Part shown: positions 54,686 to 63,068 of the stretch, in pieces
Layout: each line of letters opens with the position of its first letter
How positions within the stretch are numbered: position 1 is the stretch's first letter
From: Georhizobium profundi
GTDB taxonomy: Bacteria > Pseudomonadota > Alphaproteobacteria > Rhizobiales > Rhizobiaceae
DNA: 64,000 nucleotides
NCBI RefSeq assembly: GCF_003952725.1
Contig: NZ_CP032509.1
Location: 3,682,001-3,746,000 of the forward strand
Direction: 5' to 3'
Made by a program: the position numbers and the translations under genes
Notes under the pieces: model-generated
Told to the model about the DNA's origin: nothing
The model's input: only the letters and a program-made list of their open reading frames with translations
The model's database searches: none

Positions 54686-54696
54686 AAAGGCTTTCG

Positions 54697-55887
54697 ATGA
54701 AACGCGCTCGCCCCACCATTTCTGATGTTGCCCGTGAGGCCGGCGTTTCGGTCGGAACGGTGTCGAATTACCTGAATGGCACAGCCAATGTGCGACCGGC
54801 GACGAAGCTCAGGATCGATGGCGCCATTCGCAGGCTTGCCTACCGCCCAAGCACGTTCGCCCGTGCGCTGTCGACTGGCTTTTCCGGCGGGCGCGCGGGT
54901 GATCGGTCAGCGATGCCGCGGCTCATCGTCGTCGGCTATACGAGCGTCGACTACATGTGCCGGGTCGACGTGCTGCCCCACCGCGACGACCGGGTGACCG
55001 CCCATCACATCGAAAAGGGCCTTGGCGGCCCCGCCGCAAACCTTGCCGTTGCAGCCGCCGGCATCGGTGCCAACGGCACGTTTGGCCTCGACGTCGAGCT
55101 GGCCACCGCGCTTGGTGACGATCCAGACAGCGAATGGGCGATCGTCGAGCTCGCCGCCAAGGGCGTCCATGCGGTTGCCATCCGCCGGCCGGCCAACAAC
55201 CGCCTTTCACGCTGTATCGTCTTCATCGAACCGAACGGCAGCCGCACCATCGTCAACGAACCTTTCGAACTCTCCGAAATGGATCTGACGGATCATTTCG
55301 AGCTGGATCGCGAAGACCGCACATCCTGCCTGCACATCGAGGGCTACCATCTCGATCGCATGCGCGGATCGATCGGCCGGTTTCATGAGGCGGGCTGGTT
55401 GGTGACCCTTCACAGCGCCGGACTGCCGAGCGCAGCCCGGACCCAGGCGGGCTTCCAGGACCTGATCGGCGAGCTCGACATCGTCTTCATCGGCGACGCG
55501 ATGCTCCGCGAAATCTTCGATATCCGGGTGTCCGGGCAAGACCTTATCGACGCCATCGACGTTCGGCTGGCGCGGCTCGCAAAGCGTGGCACGCTGGTCC
55601 TCACGCTCGGACCGATGGGCGCCATCGTCTTTCCGGCAAGCGGCGAGCCGCCCTTCGCGGTCGCAGCCCTGCCAGTTCGGCCTGTCGATGCAACGGGGGC
55701 CGGAGATAGTTTCGCGGGCTCGTTCCTCGCCTACCACCTCAACGGCGCCAGCCTTCGGGAAGCAGCACAATACGCCGCCGCCAGCGCGAGCCTCACCGTC
55801 ACGACGGAAGGTGCGCAAGGCCGCACGGCGACCCACGAGGATCTCGTCGAGGCCCTCAACGAACACCAATTGCAGCAGGCTTCATGA
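54697..55887 (+). CDS. LacI-type DNA-binding domain fused to a PfkB sugar-kinase domain
   Basis: A 396-residue protein. Residues 7-27 (TISDVAREAGVSVGTVSNYL) are a LacI helix-turn-helix, followed by the hinge-helix region to about 60. The usual periplasmic-binding-like effector domain is absent. Instead, from residue 74 (PRLIVVGYTSVDY) to the end there is a PfkB ribokinase fold, with GLGGPAANLAVAAAGIG (108-124) and signature 2 DATGAGDSFAGSF, in which the catalytic base D337 is kept. It heads the sugar operon; its stop overlaps an ATG (ATGA) at 55884. Likely a regulator that reads the substrate, or its phosphorylation, through the kinase domain, comparable in principle with ROK-family repressors. 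Confidence 0.9.
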   Translation: MKRARPTISDVAREAGVSVGTVSNYLNGTANVRPATKLRIDGAIRRLAYRPSTFARALSTGFSGGRAGDRSAMPRLIVVGYTSVDYMCRVDVLPHRDDRVTAHHIEKGLGGPAANLAVAAAGIGANGTFGLDVELATALGDDPDSEWAIVELAAKGVHAVAIRRPANNRLSRCIVFIEPNGSRTIVNEPFELSEMDLTDHFELDREDRTSCLHIEGYHLDRMRGSIGRFHEAGWLVTLHSAGLPSAARTQAGFQDLIGELDIVFIGDAMLREIFDIRVSGQDLIDAIDVRLARLAKRGTLVLTLGPMGAIVFPASGEPPFAVAALPVRPVDATGAGDSFAGSFLAYHLNGASLREAAQYAAASASLTVTTEGAQGRTATHEDLVEALNEHQLQQAS

Positions 55888-55916
55888 CATGGCCATCCGC
55901 ATTAAGAGGTCGACCC

Positions 55917-56669
55917 ATGGTTTTTAGAATGTCCGGCATCGTGAAGCGCTTCGGCGGGCTTGTCGCTCTCGACCGCGTCGATTTCAGCGTGGCCAAGGGC
56001 GAAGTCATGGCGCTCGTCGGTGACAATGGCGCGGGCAAATCCACGCTCATCAAGACGATGTCGGGCGCTCATGTGCCGGACGAAGGCACGATCGAGATGG
56101 AGGGCAAGCTCGTCCATTTCCGCTCCCCGCAGGAAGCTTGGGCAAGCGGCATCGCGACGATCTACCAGGAACTCGCGCTCGCCGGGAAGATGACGGTCGT
56201 CGACAACATCTTCCTCGGCCGCGAAATCAAGAAGCCCGTGCTGGGCGTTCCCTTCCTCGACCGGCAGGCGATGCGCAAGCGCACTAGCGAGCTCTTGAGC
56301 CAGCTCGATGTCCATGTGCCGAGCATCGATTCCTGGGTTGAATCCATGTCGGGCGGCCAGCGCCAGGGTGTGGCGATCGCACGCGCGCTCAACATGGATG
56401 CCCGCCTGATCATCATGGACGAGCCGACCGCTGCTCTTGCCGTCGCAGAAGTGCGCAAGGTTCTGGAGTTCATCAAGAACCTCCGGGCCCAGGGCAAATC
56501 GGTCGTCCTCATTTCCCACAACATTCAGGACGTCTTCGAAGTTTCCGACCGCATCTCGGTCATGCGCCACGGGCGCTGCATCGCAGTTCGGGAGACGGCG
56601 AAGACGACACCGCAGGAAATCATAGGTCTCATCACCGGGGCCCATGAGGTGCGCGCCGCCGCTTCGTGA
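55917..56669 (+). CDS. Sugar ABC transporter ATPase, single-domain FrcA type
   Basis: A protein of about 250 residues with one nucleotide-binding domain: Walker A GDNGAGKST, signature MSGGQRQGVAIARAL, Walker B LIIMDEPTAALA. RbsA-type importers have two such domains; single-domain versions occur in the fructose-type Frc systems. Two starts are possible: ATG 55884 (coupled by ATGA to the regulator) and ATG 55917, which has AAGAGG 7 bases ahead and is preferred. It energises the permeases at 57801 and 58777. Confidence 0.9.
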   Translation: MVFRMSGIVKRFGGLVALDRVDFSVAKGEVMALVGDNGAGKSTLIKTMSGAHVPDEGTIEMEGKLVHFRSPQEAWASGIATIYQELALAGKMTVVDNIFLGREIKKPVLGVPFLDRQAMRKRTSELLSQLDVHVPSIDSWVESMSGGQRQGVAIARALNMDARLIIMDEPTAALAVAEVRKVLEFIKNLRAQGKSVVLISHNIQDVFEVSDRISVMRHGRCIAVRETAKTTPQEIIGLITGAHEVRAAAS

Positions 56670-56741
56670 CGGCGCGAAAAGGCCAGCGGACGGCCTCAAA
56701 AAGATCCGTGAAGGCATAACCAGAACCAAGGGAACATCGAC

Positions 56742-57728
56742 ATGAAGAGCATTCTGAAAAGTGCCGCACTCGGCCTGCTTGCCACCAGCGCGATCGTCGG
56801 CGCTGCCTTCTCGCAGGACACCGTGCGCGTTGCATTCGTACCGCAGATCCAGGGCATTCCTTACTACGTCGCCATGGAAGAAGGCGCGAATCGTGCCGCC
56901 GAAGCATTCGGCGTCGAGTACATCCAGCAGGGCCCGACCAGCACGAATGCCGCCGACCAGCTGCGAATCTTCGAAAGCTTCGTCAGCCAGGGCGTCGACG
57001 TGGTCGGCGTCTCTCCGGTCGATGTCGAAACCCTGAAGCCCGCGATCGCCAGCGCCCGCGCACAAGGCATTCACGTCATCACTTCGGATGCCGATGCTGC
57101 CGGCAGCGAGCGCGAGTTCTACGTCGCCCAGGCCATGGACCAGGATCTCGGCTACACGATCCTCGACGAAATGGTCTCCCGCACGGGCCCGGATGCCAAG
57201 ATCGCGATCATCTCCGACGCGCCGACCATCGCCAGCCTGAACGCCTGGATCGCAGCGATCCAGGAACGCGCTGAGACCGAGTATCCGGATCTCGAGATCG
57301 TGTCGGTCGACCACACCGACGGCACCGCATCGCGCGCCTTCCAGTTCGCGACCGACGCCATGACGCGCAATCCCGATCTCGCCGGCATCATCGGCATCGC
57401 GTCCACGACCTGCCCCGGCATCGGCCAGGCCGTAGAGGCTGCCGGCCGCCAGGGCCAGATCGTCACCGCGGGCTTCTGCTCGCCGAACACGGTCAAGGAC
57501 TATGTGCTCAGCGATGCGATGACCTATTCGGTGCTGTGGAACCCGGCTGACCTCGGCTACCTCACCGTCTGGGCGGGCAAGCAGGTCGCCGACGGCGTCG
57601 CCTTCGAGGCCGAGCCTGCAGTCGAGGGACTTGAAGCCAATGTCCGCTGGCTGGAAGACGAAAAGATCCTGCTGCTTGGCGACCCGATGGTCTTCACCAA
57701 AGAGAACATCGAGCAGTTCGACTTCTAA
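56742..57728 (+). CDS. Sugar ABC transporter substrate-binding protein (type I fold)
   Basis: A 328-residue periplasmic protein. It has a signal peptide (MKSILKSAALGLLATSAI, cut near AAFSQ), and then a two-lobed Rbs/RhaS/LsrB-like fold (VRVAFVPQIQGIPYYVAMEE, VGVSPVDVETLKPAIASA, VITSDADAAGSE). It resembles rhamnose- or AI-2-type binding proteins more than RbsB. The ligand is not predictable by eye; a pentose or deoxysugar fits the downstream enzymes. Confidence 0.9.
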   Translation: MKSILKSAALGLLATSAIVGAAFSQDTVRVAFVPQIQGIPYYVAMEEGANRAAEAFGVEYIQQGPTSTNAADQLRIFESFVSQGVDVVGVSPVDVETLKPAIASARAQGIHVITSDADAAGSEREFYVAQAMDQDLGYTILDEMVSRTGPDAKIAIISDAPTIASLNAWIAAIQERAETEYPDLEIVSVDHTDGTASRAFQFATDAMTRNPDLAGIIGIASTTCPGIGQAVEAAGRQGQIVTAGFCSPNTVKDYVLSDAMTYSVLWNPADLGYLTVWAGKQVADGVAFEAEPAVEGLEANVRWLEDEKILLLGDPMVFTKENIEQFDF

Positions 57729-57753
57729 GAACCGCCTGCAGCAGCACGCCCGC

Positions 57754-57778
57754 GCCGCCATCGCCACCGGATGGCGGC
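57754..57778 (+). promoter_or_regulatory. Intercistronic hairpin after the binding-protein gene
   Basis: GCCGCCATC (57754-57762) and GATGGCGGC (57770-57778) form a perfect 9-base stem with no T-run. Hairpins here commonly stabilise the upstream mRNA so that more binding protein than permease is made. Confidence 0.5.
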
Positions 57779-57800
57779 CGGGCGCTTCGAAGGATTGATC

Positions 57801-58780
57801 ATGGCTTCCGTGGGTGACACCCGCCCTCAACTGCGCCTCGTTTCGCCGACGGCATCCCGCGAGCTCGCGCTGCTCGCGGCGATCGTCGTCGTCAGCATCG
57901 TGTTCGCGACCGCCTCGCCCTATTTCCTGACGGTCAACAACCTCGTGCAGACCATGCGCGCCGGGTTGGAGCTCTCTATCGTTTCGGCGGGCATGACGCT
58001 TGTCATCATCATGGGCGGCATCGACGTCAGCGTCGGGGCATCGTTGCGGTCTCCGCGATCGTGATCGGCAAGGCCTATCAGGCCGGTCTGCCCGTCTATA
58101 TCGTCACGCCGCTCGGGTTGATGGCAGGGACGGCGCTCGGCGCCTTCAACGGCTTCGTCACCGCCAAGCTGAAAGTGCCGCCGATCATCGCGACGCTCGG
58201 CTCGATGTACATTTTCTCGGCCATCATGTTCATCGTGATCGGCGGAGCTTGGATCTCGGGCCTGCCGGGCACACTGTCGCCGCTCGTCAACGGCTGGGTC
58301 GGCATCTTGCCGGCATCCGCGCTGGTCATCGCGGTCGTCTACCTGATCGCGTGGATCATCCTGCGCAAGCTGCCCTTCGGCAACCATATCTATGCGATCG
58401 GTTGCAACGAGCAGTCGGCCCGGCTCGTCGGCATCAATGTCGACCGCACCAAGATCATGACCTACGCGCTTCTCGGCTTTCTCGCCGGCGTCGCAGCGCT
58501 GCTCTATGTCGCCCGCCTGCGCAATGTCGAAATCAACATCGGAACGACCATCGCGCTGGAAGCGATCGCTGCAACCATCCTCGGCGGCACCAATATTCGT
58601 GGCGGCGTCGGCAGCCTGCTCGGCACGCTGCTTGGCGTCGCCTTCATCCGCATCATGCAGAACGGTCTCGTGCTGACGGGCGTCTCTTCGCTCTGGGAAA
58701 CCGTGATCATCGGTTCGCTGCTCATCGTCGTGCTGACCGCCGATGCGCTGCGCAACCGCAACAATCCGAGGGTCCTATGA
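57801..58780 (+). pseudogene. Sugar ABC transporter permease with one frameshift
   Basis: Two frames make one RbsC-type permease. The first, from ATG 57801, ends MGGIDVSVGA and then stops after RSPRS; the second resumes with IVAVSAIVIGKA and runs to 58780 (GTTIALEAIAATILGGTNIR, the RbsC loop). One base is missing at or next to the G-run 58034-58037. All other genes of the operon are intact, so this may be a sequencing error, a phase-variable tract or a very recent mutation. If real, the second permease alone would have to form the channel. Confidence 0.85.
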
Positions 58781-59757
58781 CCGGACGCCCCACCGTTCTT
58801 GCCGTCAACGATCCTCTCAGGGCGCGCCTGATCCTCCTCCTCGCGCTCTGGCTCGTGGCGATCGCCGCGATGGCCGTGCTCTCCCCATATTTCTTCCGGG
58901 CGAGCACGGTGCCCTACCTGCTGCAATACGTGCCGATCCTTGGCCTTCTCGGGCTCGGCCAGACCCTCGTGATCCTCGCCGGCGGCCCGGGCATCGATCT
59001 TTCGGTCGGCTCCATCGTCTCGCTCGTCGGCGTCGCTGTGGGCGGCCTGTTCACGATGGGCGTCGACATCTGGATCGCCTCGGCCCTCGGCCTTCTTCTC
59101 GGCACCGCGCTCGGCTTCATCAACGGCTTCCTCGTCAACGTCCTGCGCATTCCGTCGCTGATGGCGACGCTTGCAACGATGTTCGCCTTCGGCGGGCTCG
59201 CGCTTGCAACGACCGCCGGCCGGCCGATCGGTGGCTTTCCGCCAGAATTCGCCTGGCTCGGCCAGGGCCGCACATTTGGCCTGCCAAACGCGTTTCTCTT
59301 CGTGCTTCTGCCGGTCGCCGTGATCCTGCACGTCATGCTGACGCGCACCACAATCGGGCGGCATATCGTGGCCTGTGGCAATGACGACCGCGCGGCCCAT
59401 CTTTCCGGCCTCAACGTCGTGCGCCTGCGCATCGGTCTCTATGCGCTCTCCGGCACGCTGGCGGCACTCGGCAGCATCATCTCCATGTCGTGGTTCCTTG
59501 CTGCCAGACCCGACGCCGGCCGGGGCATGGAACTCCTTGCTGTCACCATCGCCGTGCTCGGCGGCACCCACATCTTCGGTGGAATGGGCGGCGTGCCCGG
59601 CACCATCGTCGCCATCCTCATTGTCACGACGCTGCAGATCGGGCTTCAGCTGGCCAATATCTCCGCGGCTTGGCAGCTCGGCCTGATCGGCGTTCTCCTC
59701 ATCGTTTCCGTTTCCCGCCTCTCCGAGTGGCGCCGAACGAAAGGCGCCAAATCCTGA
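58777..59757 (+). CDS. Sugar ABC transporter permease
   Basis: A 326-residue RbsC-type membrane protein. It has the family motif GGPGIDLSVGSIVSL and GMELLAVTIAVLGGTHIFGG. Its ATG overlaps the stop of the first permease (ATGA). A longer upstream frame is out of register with the first permease and not coding. Confidence 0.93.
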   Translation: MTGRPTVLAVNDPLRARLILLLALWLVAIAAMAVLSPYFFRASTVPYLLQYVPILGLLGLGQTLVILAGGPGIDLSVGSIVSLVGVAVGGLFTMGVDIWIASALGLLLGTALGFINGFLVNVLRIPSLMATLATMFAFGGLALATTAGRPIGGFPPEFAWLGQGRTFGLPNAFLFVLLPVAVILHVMLTRTTIGRHIVACGNDDRAAHLSGLNVVRLRIGLYALSGTLAALGSIISMSWFLAARPDAGRGMELLAVTIAVLGGTHIFGGMGGVPGTIVAILIVTTLQIGLQLANISAAWQLGLIGVLLIVSVSRLSEWRRTKGAKS

Positions 59758-60719
59758 TGCGTGCCATCGATGTTCTCTGCATCGGCGATCTCGATGTGGA
59801 CATGTTTATTTCCGTGCCGGCGATCCCCGGCTTCGACCAGAAGATCGCCGGCGAAAACCATGGTCAGATGCCGGGCGGCATGTCGGCCAATTGCGCTGTC
59901 GCCGTCGCGCGTCTCGGGCTTGCGTCACGGCTCGTCGCGGCGGTCGGCAGCGATGCGTCCGGCAGCTTCGCGGTCGAGAAAATCCGGGCCGATGGCGTGG
60001 ATGTCGATCACCTGATCCATCGCGAAAATACCAACACTTTCATGTGCGTGGTGCTGATTTCGCCGTCCGGTGAGAAATCGCTCATCAAGCTCGAGACCGA
60101 AGCCTATCTGCCCTACGCCAATGAACTCACGGACGATGCCTTTGCGGGCGTGCGCCATGTCCACCTGACATTCGGTCGACCCGAGCTGGCACACAAGGCG
60201 CTGACCATGGCGCGCGTCAAGGGCATCACCACGTCGCTCGATCTCGAACCGCCGGACATCGCGCGCAATCCGAAACTGTTGCGATCGATCCTGCCTCTGA
60301 TCGACACGCTGTTCCTCAATGCCGAAGCCTATGCGATGGCAACCTCGGCTCTCGGCGAGACGCTTCTGCCTGCGCATCTTCACGAGCGTGGCGAAATTCT
60401 CATGACGCTCGGCGCCCTGGGATGCAGGCGTCTCTTTGGAGAAGACCGGCTGGACCAGCCGGGCTTTGCCGTCGATGCGCTCGATACCACCGGCGCCGGC
60501 GACTGCTTCGCTGGCGCGTACCTTGCGGCTCGGCTGGAAGGCCTTGAACCGCAAGACGCGATGATCCTCGCCAACGGCGCCGCAGCACTCGCCACGACCG
60601 GCATCGGAGCGCAAACTGCCATGCCGCTGAGGCGCGATGTCGATGCCTTCGTCGCGCGGCACACGGACAGACGACCGGACAAGGATATCCGTCCGGCTAC
60701 GGGAGACTTGCATGCCTGA
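59757..60719 (+). CDS. PfkB family carbohydrate kinase
   Basis: A 320-residue ribokinase-fold enzyme. It has a substrate/N-terminal signature MPGGMSANCAVAVARLGL and signature 2 LDTTGAGDCFAGAYLAARL with catalytic D249. The start overlaps the permease stop by one base (TGATG). It is the metabolic kinase of the operon, presumably phosphorylating the imported sugar. It is not a close copy of the kinase domain in the 54697 fusion: the two share the fold but differ in most residues. Confidence 0.92.
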   Translation: MRAIDVLCIGDLDVDMFISVPAIPGFDQKIAGENHGQMPGGMSANCAVAVARLGLASRLVAAVGSDASGSFAVEKIRADGVDVDHLIHRENTNTFMCVVLISPSGEKSLIKLETEAYLPYANELTDDAFAGVRHVHLTFGRPELAHKALTMARVKGITTSLDLEPPDIARNPKLLRSILPLIDTLFLNAEAYAMATSALGETLLPAHLHERGEILMTLGALGCRRLFGEDRLDQPGFAVDALDTTGAGDCFAGAYLAARLEGLEPQDAMILANGAAALATTGIGAQTAMPLRRDVDAFVARHTDRRPDKDIRPATGDLHA

Positions 60720-61686
60720 ACGTCGCTTCGACCATGTGCGCGAACTGGAAGCCCTCGGCCTCGCCCCGCCCGACGACCAGACGATGCATTTCCTCTGGCA
60801 GATCGTCGACGAAGGCGTGTTGGGTGCAAGCCGTCACGTCGAACTCGGCAACCAGCTCATCCTGCATCTGATCGGATCAGGCTCCGATGGTGTGGATCGC
60901 GCCAGGCGCGCTGCCGCCTTCATCGCGCGCACACGGGGCCAAGACACGCCCGTGATCGGCAACAGCCTCGACCTGCTGCTCGCCGGCATCGAGTCTCTCC
61001 CAGTTGACGAACAGGGCGCGACGTTGCGGGCCCGCATCGAGGACTGGAGCAAGGGGGCGGCGGCGCGCAAATCCGCGCTGGTCGACGCAGGCGTCCGCCA
61101 TCTGTCGCAAGCGCGCGGCATCATGGCATTCGACTATTCCAGCACGGTGGCGGCCATTGTCCTCGAGCTTGCGAAAACGAGGCCCGATCTTCTCGTTGTC
61201 GTGCCCGAAAGCCGTGCGATCGCCGGCGGTGCGCGCTATCTGGAAGAGTTCGTGCCCGCGCAGCTCAACGTCCGCTTTATCCCCGATGCCGCGATCGAGC
61301 ACGGGCTTGCTATGTGCGATGCGGCGCTCTTCGGCGTGGAAACGCTGCGCGCCGATGGCAGCTTTCTCAACACGATCGGCAGCCGGATGATTGCGCGGCT
61401 GGCGGTGCCGATGGGCGTCGAGATCTACGGCGCGACGGATCTCATGAAGCTCGACCGCCGAAGCTATGGTGGCCACAGGCCTGAGCCAGCAATTCGCGGC
61501 TACGACAAGGTGCTGAAGGCGGGGCTGGAGATATCCGGCATCGAGCACGTCGACACATCCGCTCCCGAGCTGGAGGTCGTTCCGCCGAACCTGACGACCG
61601 GGTTGATCACGGAATACGGCATCGTGCCGCCCGCGGCGATCTGGGCGCTCGGACGGGAGAAATTTGGCTTGGGAGAACGCCCATGA
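60712..61686 (+). CDS. eIF2B/MtnA/ribose-1,5-bisphosphate isomerase-fold protein with altered active site
   Basis: A 324-residue protein. Family features: VVPESRAIAGGARYLEEF, FIPDAAIEHGLAMCDAALFG, ADGSFLNTIGSRMIARLA and the end VPPNLTTGLITEYGIVPPAA. Relatives isomerise phosphorylated aldoses to ketoses (MtnA, ribose 1,5-bisphosphate isomerase) using a Cys and an Asp. Here the Cys position (THC-S in the family) reads MAFDYSS, giving D141, and the GAD position reads GVE, giving E210. I infer a changed mechanism or a non-catalytic role. It overlaps the kinase gene by 8 bases and the SIS gene by ATGA. Confidence 0.85.
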   Translation: MPERRFDHVRELEALGLAPPDDQTMHFLWQIVDEGVLGASRHVELGNQLILHLIGSGSDGVDRARRAAAFIARTRGQDTPVIGNSLDLLLAGIESLPVDEQGATLRARIEDWSKGAAARKSALVDAGVRHLSQARGIMAFDYSSTVAAIVLELAKTRPDLLVVVPESRAIAGGARYLEEFVPAQLNVRFIPDAAIEHGLAMCDAALFGVETLRADGSFLNTIGSRMIARLAVPMGVEIYGATDLMKLDRRSYGGHRPEPAIRGYDKVLKAGLEISGIEHVDTSAPELEVVPPNLTTGLITEYGIVPPAAIWALGREKFGLGERP

Positions 61687-62708
61687 ACGCGATGATGCAA
61701 CGCGAGATCGAGGCGCAGGCGACCCTCCTGCCCGAACTTCAGCCTCAGCTCGCAGAGGCGGCTGACCGGTTGCCGCGCGCTGCGGGGCGTATTTTCGCAG
61801 GCGGCTGCGGCGATTCCGCATTTGCGCCCCAGGCGCTGCAGGATGTGTTTCGCGCGATCGGCGTGGACGTCGAAGCCAAGACATCGATGGAGATCGCCGC
61901 CTTCGCGACCTTGAAAGCGACGGATACCGTGCTTTTGTCGTCCATCTCCGGAGGCACGAAGCGCACGGTCGACGCCGCCAAGGCGGCACGCGCCGCCGGA
62001 GCCGAGGTCATTGCCATTACGTGCAATGGCGAAAGCGCGCTTGCCGCAGCCGCCAGCCACACGATCGTGCTGCCGTTCACGCCGCTGTCGCGCAAGACGC
62101 CGCATACGCTGGATTATGCCGTCACCTTGCTGGCGCTTGGCGAAATTGCCCGTAGCTTTGCCGGGCTCGACCGAACTGTGCTTGCATGCGAGGCCGCCGA
62201 TCTTCAAGAGCGTCTTGCCGCATCCGACGAACGTGCCCGCGGCCTTGCGGCAACATACAAGCCGGCCGGCAAGCTCGTTCTTCTCGGTGCCGGGTGCGAC
62301 CTTGGCACGGCCAATTACGCAGCCGCGAAATTCCACGAAGCTGGCGGCCTGCTGGCGCTATCCGCCGAGACCGAGAACTTCATCCACGGCATGAACTTCA
62401 TGCTCGAGCCCGATGACACGCTGATTGCGCTCGCCTCCACGACGGCTGCAGAACCCCGTGCCCGGACAGTGACCGAAGCCTTCAGCGGCATCTGCCAAAC
62501 CCATCTCGTCTTCGAGATCGGCGGTGATCTGAACCCGGCAGGAGCCTTCCGCCGCCTGCTTTCCCAAACCTTCACGATGCAGCTGCTCTGCCTTGCCATC
62601 GCCGATCAACAAATGCTCAGCGTCGAAGAACCACGGGCCGGACGCGCCAACGCGGACGCGCACGCCAAGGCTCAAAGTCAAGCGATGGCGTTCAGTGCCG
62701 AGGGTTAG
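61683..62708 (+). CDS. Double-SIS-domain sugar phosphate-binding protein
   Basis: A 341-residue protein with two sugar isomerase (SIS) domains. The first has GCGDSAFAPQAL and SSISGGTKRTVDAAKAA, the second VLLGAGCDLGTANYAAAKFH and SAETENFIHGMNFML (compare EFxHGP in AgaS and GlmS). The family includes ketose/aldose isomerases and deaminases of amino sugars. As last gene of the operon it probably isomerises or deaminates the phosphorylated sugar. Confidence 0.88.
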   Translation: MNAMMQREIEAQATLLPELQPQLAEAADRLPRAAGRIFAGGCGDSAFAPQALQDVFRAIGVDVEAKTSMEIAAFATLKATDTVLLSSISGGTKRTVDAAKAARAAGAEVIAITCNGESALAAAASHTIVLPFTPLSRKTPHTLDYAVTLLALGEIARSFAGLDRTVLACEAADLQERLAASDERARGLAATYKPAGKLVLLGAGCDLGTANYAAAKFHEAGGLLALSAETENFIHGMNFMLEPDDTLIALASTTAAEPRARTVTEAFSGICQTHLVFEIGGDLNPAGAFRRLLSQTFTMQLLCLAIADQQMLSVEEPRAGRANADAHAKAQSQAMAFSAEG

Positions 62709-63068
62709 CGACGAGACCTGCGCATTTGCTAAAGCTGGTCATGGATCTTGTTGCGGAGTTTGACGAGGCCTGACCCGCCGAGAAGGTGCGCTTAGTTGCG
62801 CATGTCGGTCGATCTCGGTCATATCGCGTTGGTCGGATGAAGCGCGACCTCATCACCTGACTGAAGTCGATCACCTCGCCGGCCTCTTCGTTCATGCGAA
62901 CGGGGGCAACATCGGCTGATTGCCCCCTGCCGTCCACAAGCGAAAGACCTGCCAGCCGTCGCCGACGCATAAGTGCGCGCTGATGGGGAGGAGTTGCGGG
63001 CGCAGGCGCCATCATCAGCATCCGCTCGAAGAACATGCGACATGCCAGTCGCGCTTCTAGCAGATTTG
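62709..63068. other. Gap without recognisable gene
   Basis: Open frames exist on both strands (for example minus 62692-63036) but they have no ribosome-binding site, no recognisable domain and unusual composition. I see no terminator or tRNA. It may be a decayed insertion. Confidence 0.4.

Noticed and set aside
1..62708. A shared ribose-1,5-bisphosphate/RuBisCO pathway between the left-edge RuBisCO-like gene and the eIF2B-fold gene
   Set aside because: The genes are 60 kb apart, the RuBisCO-like gene pairs with a DUF1537 kinase, and the eIF2B-fold protein lacks the usual catalytic residues.
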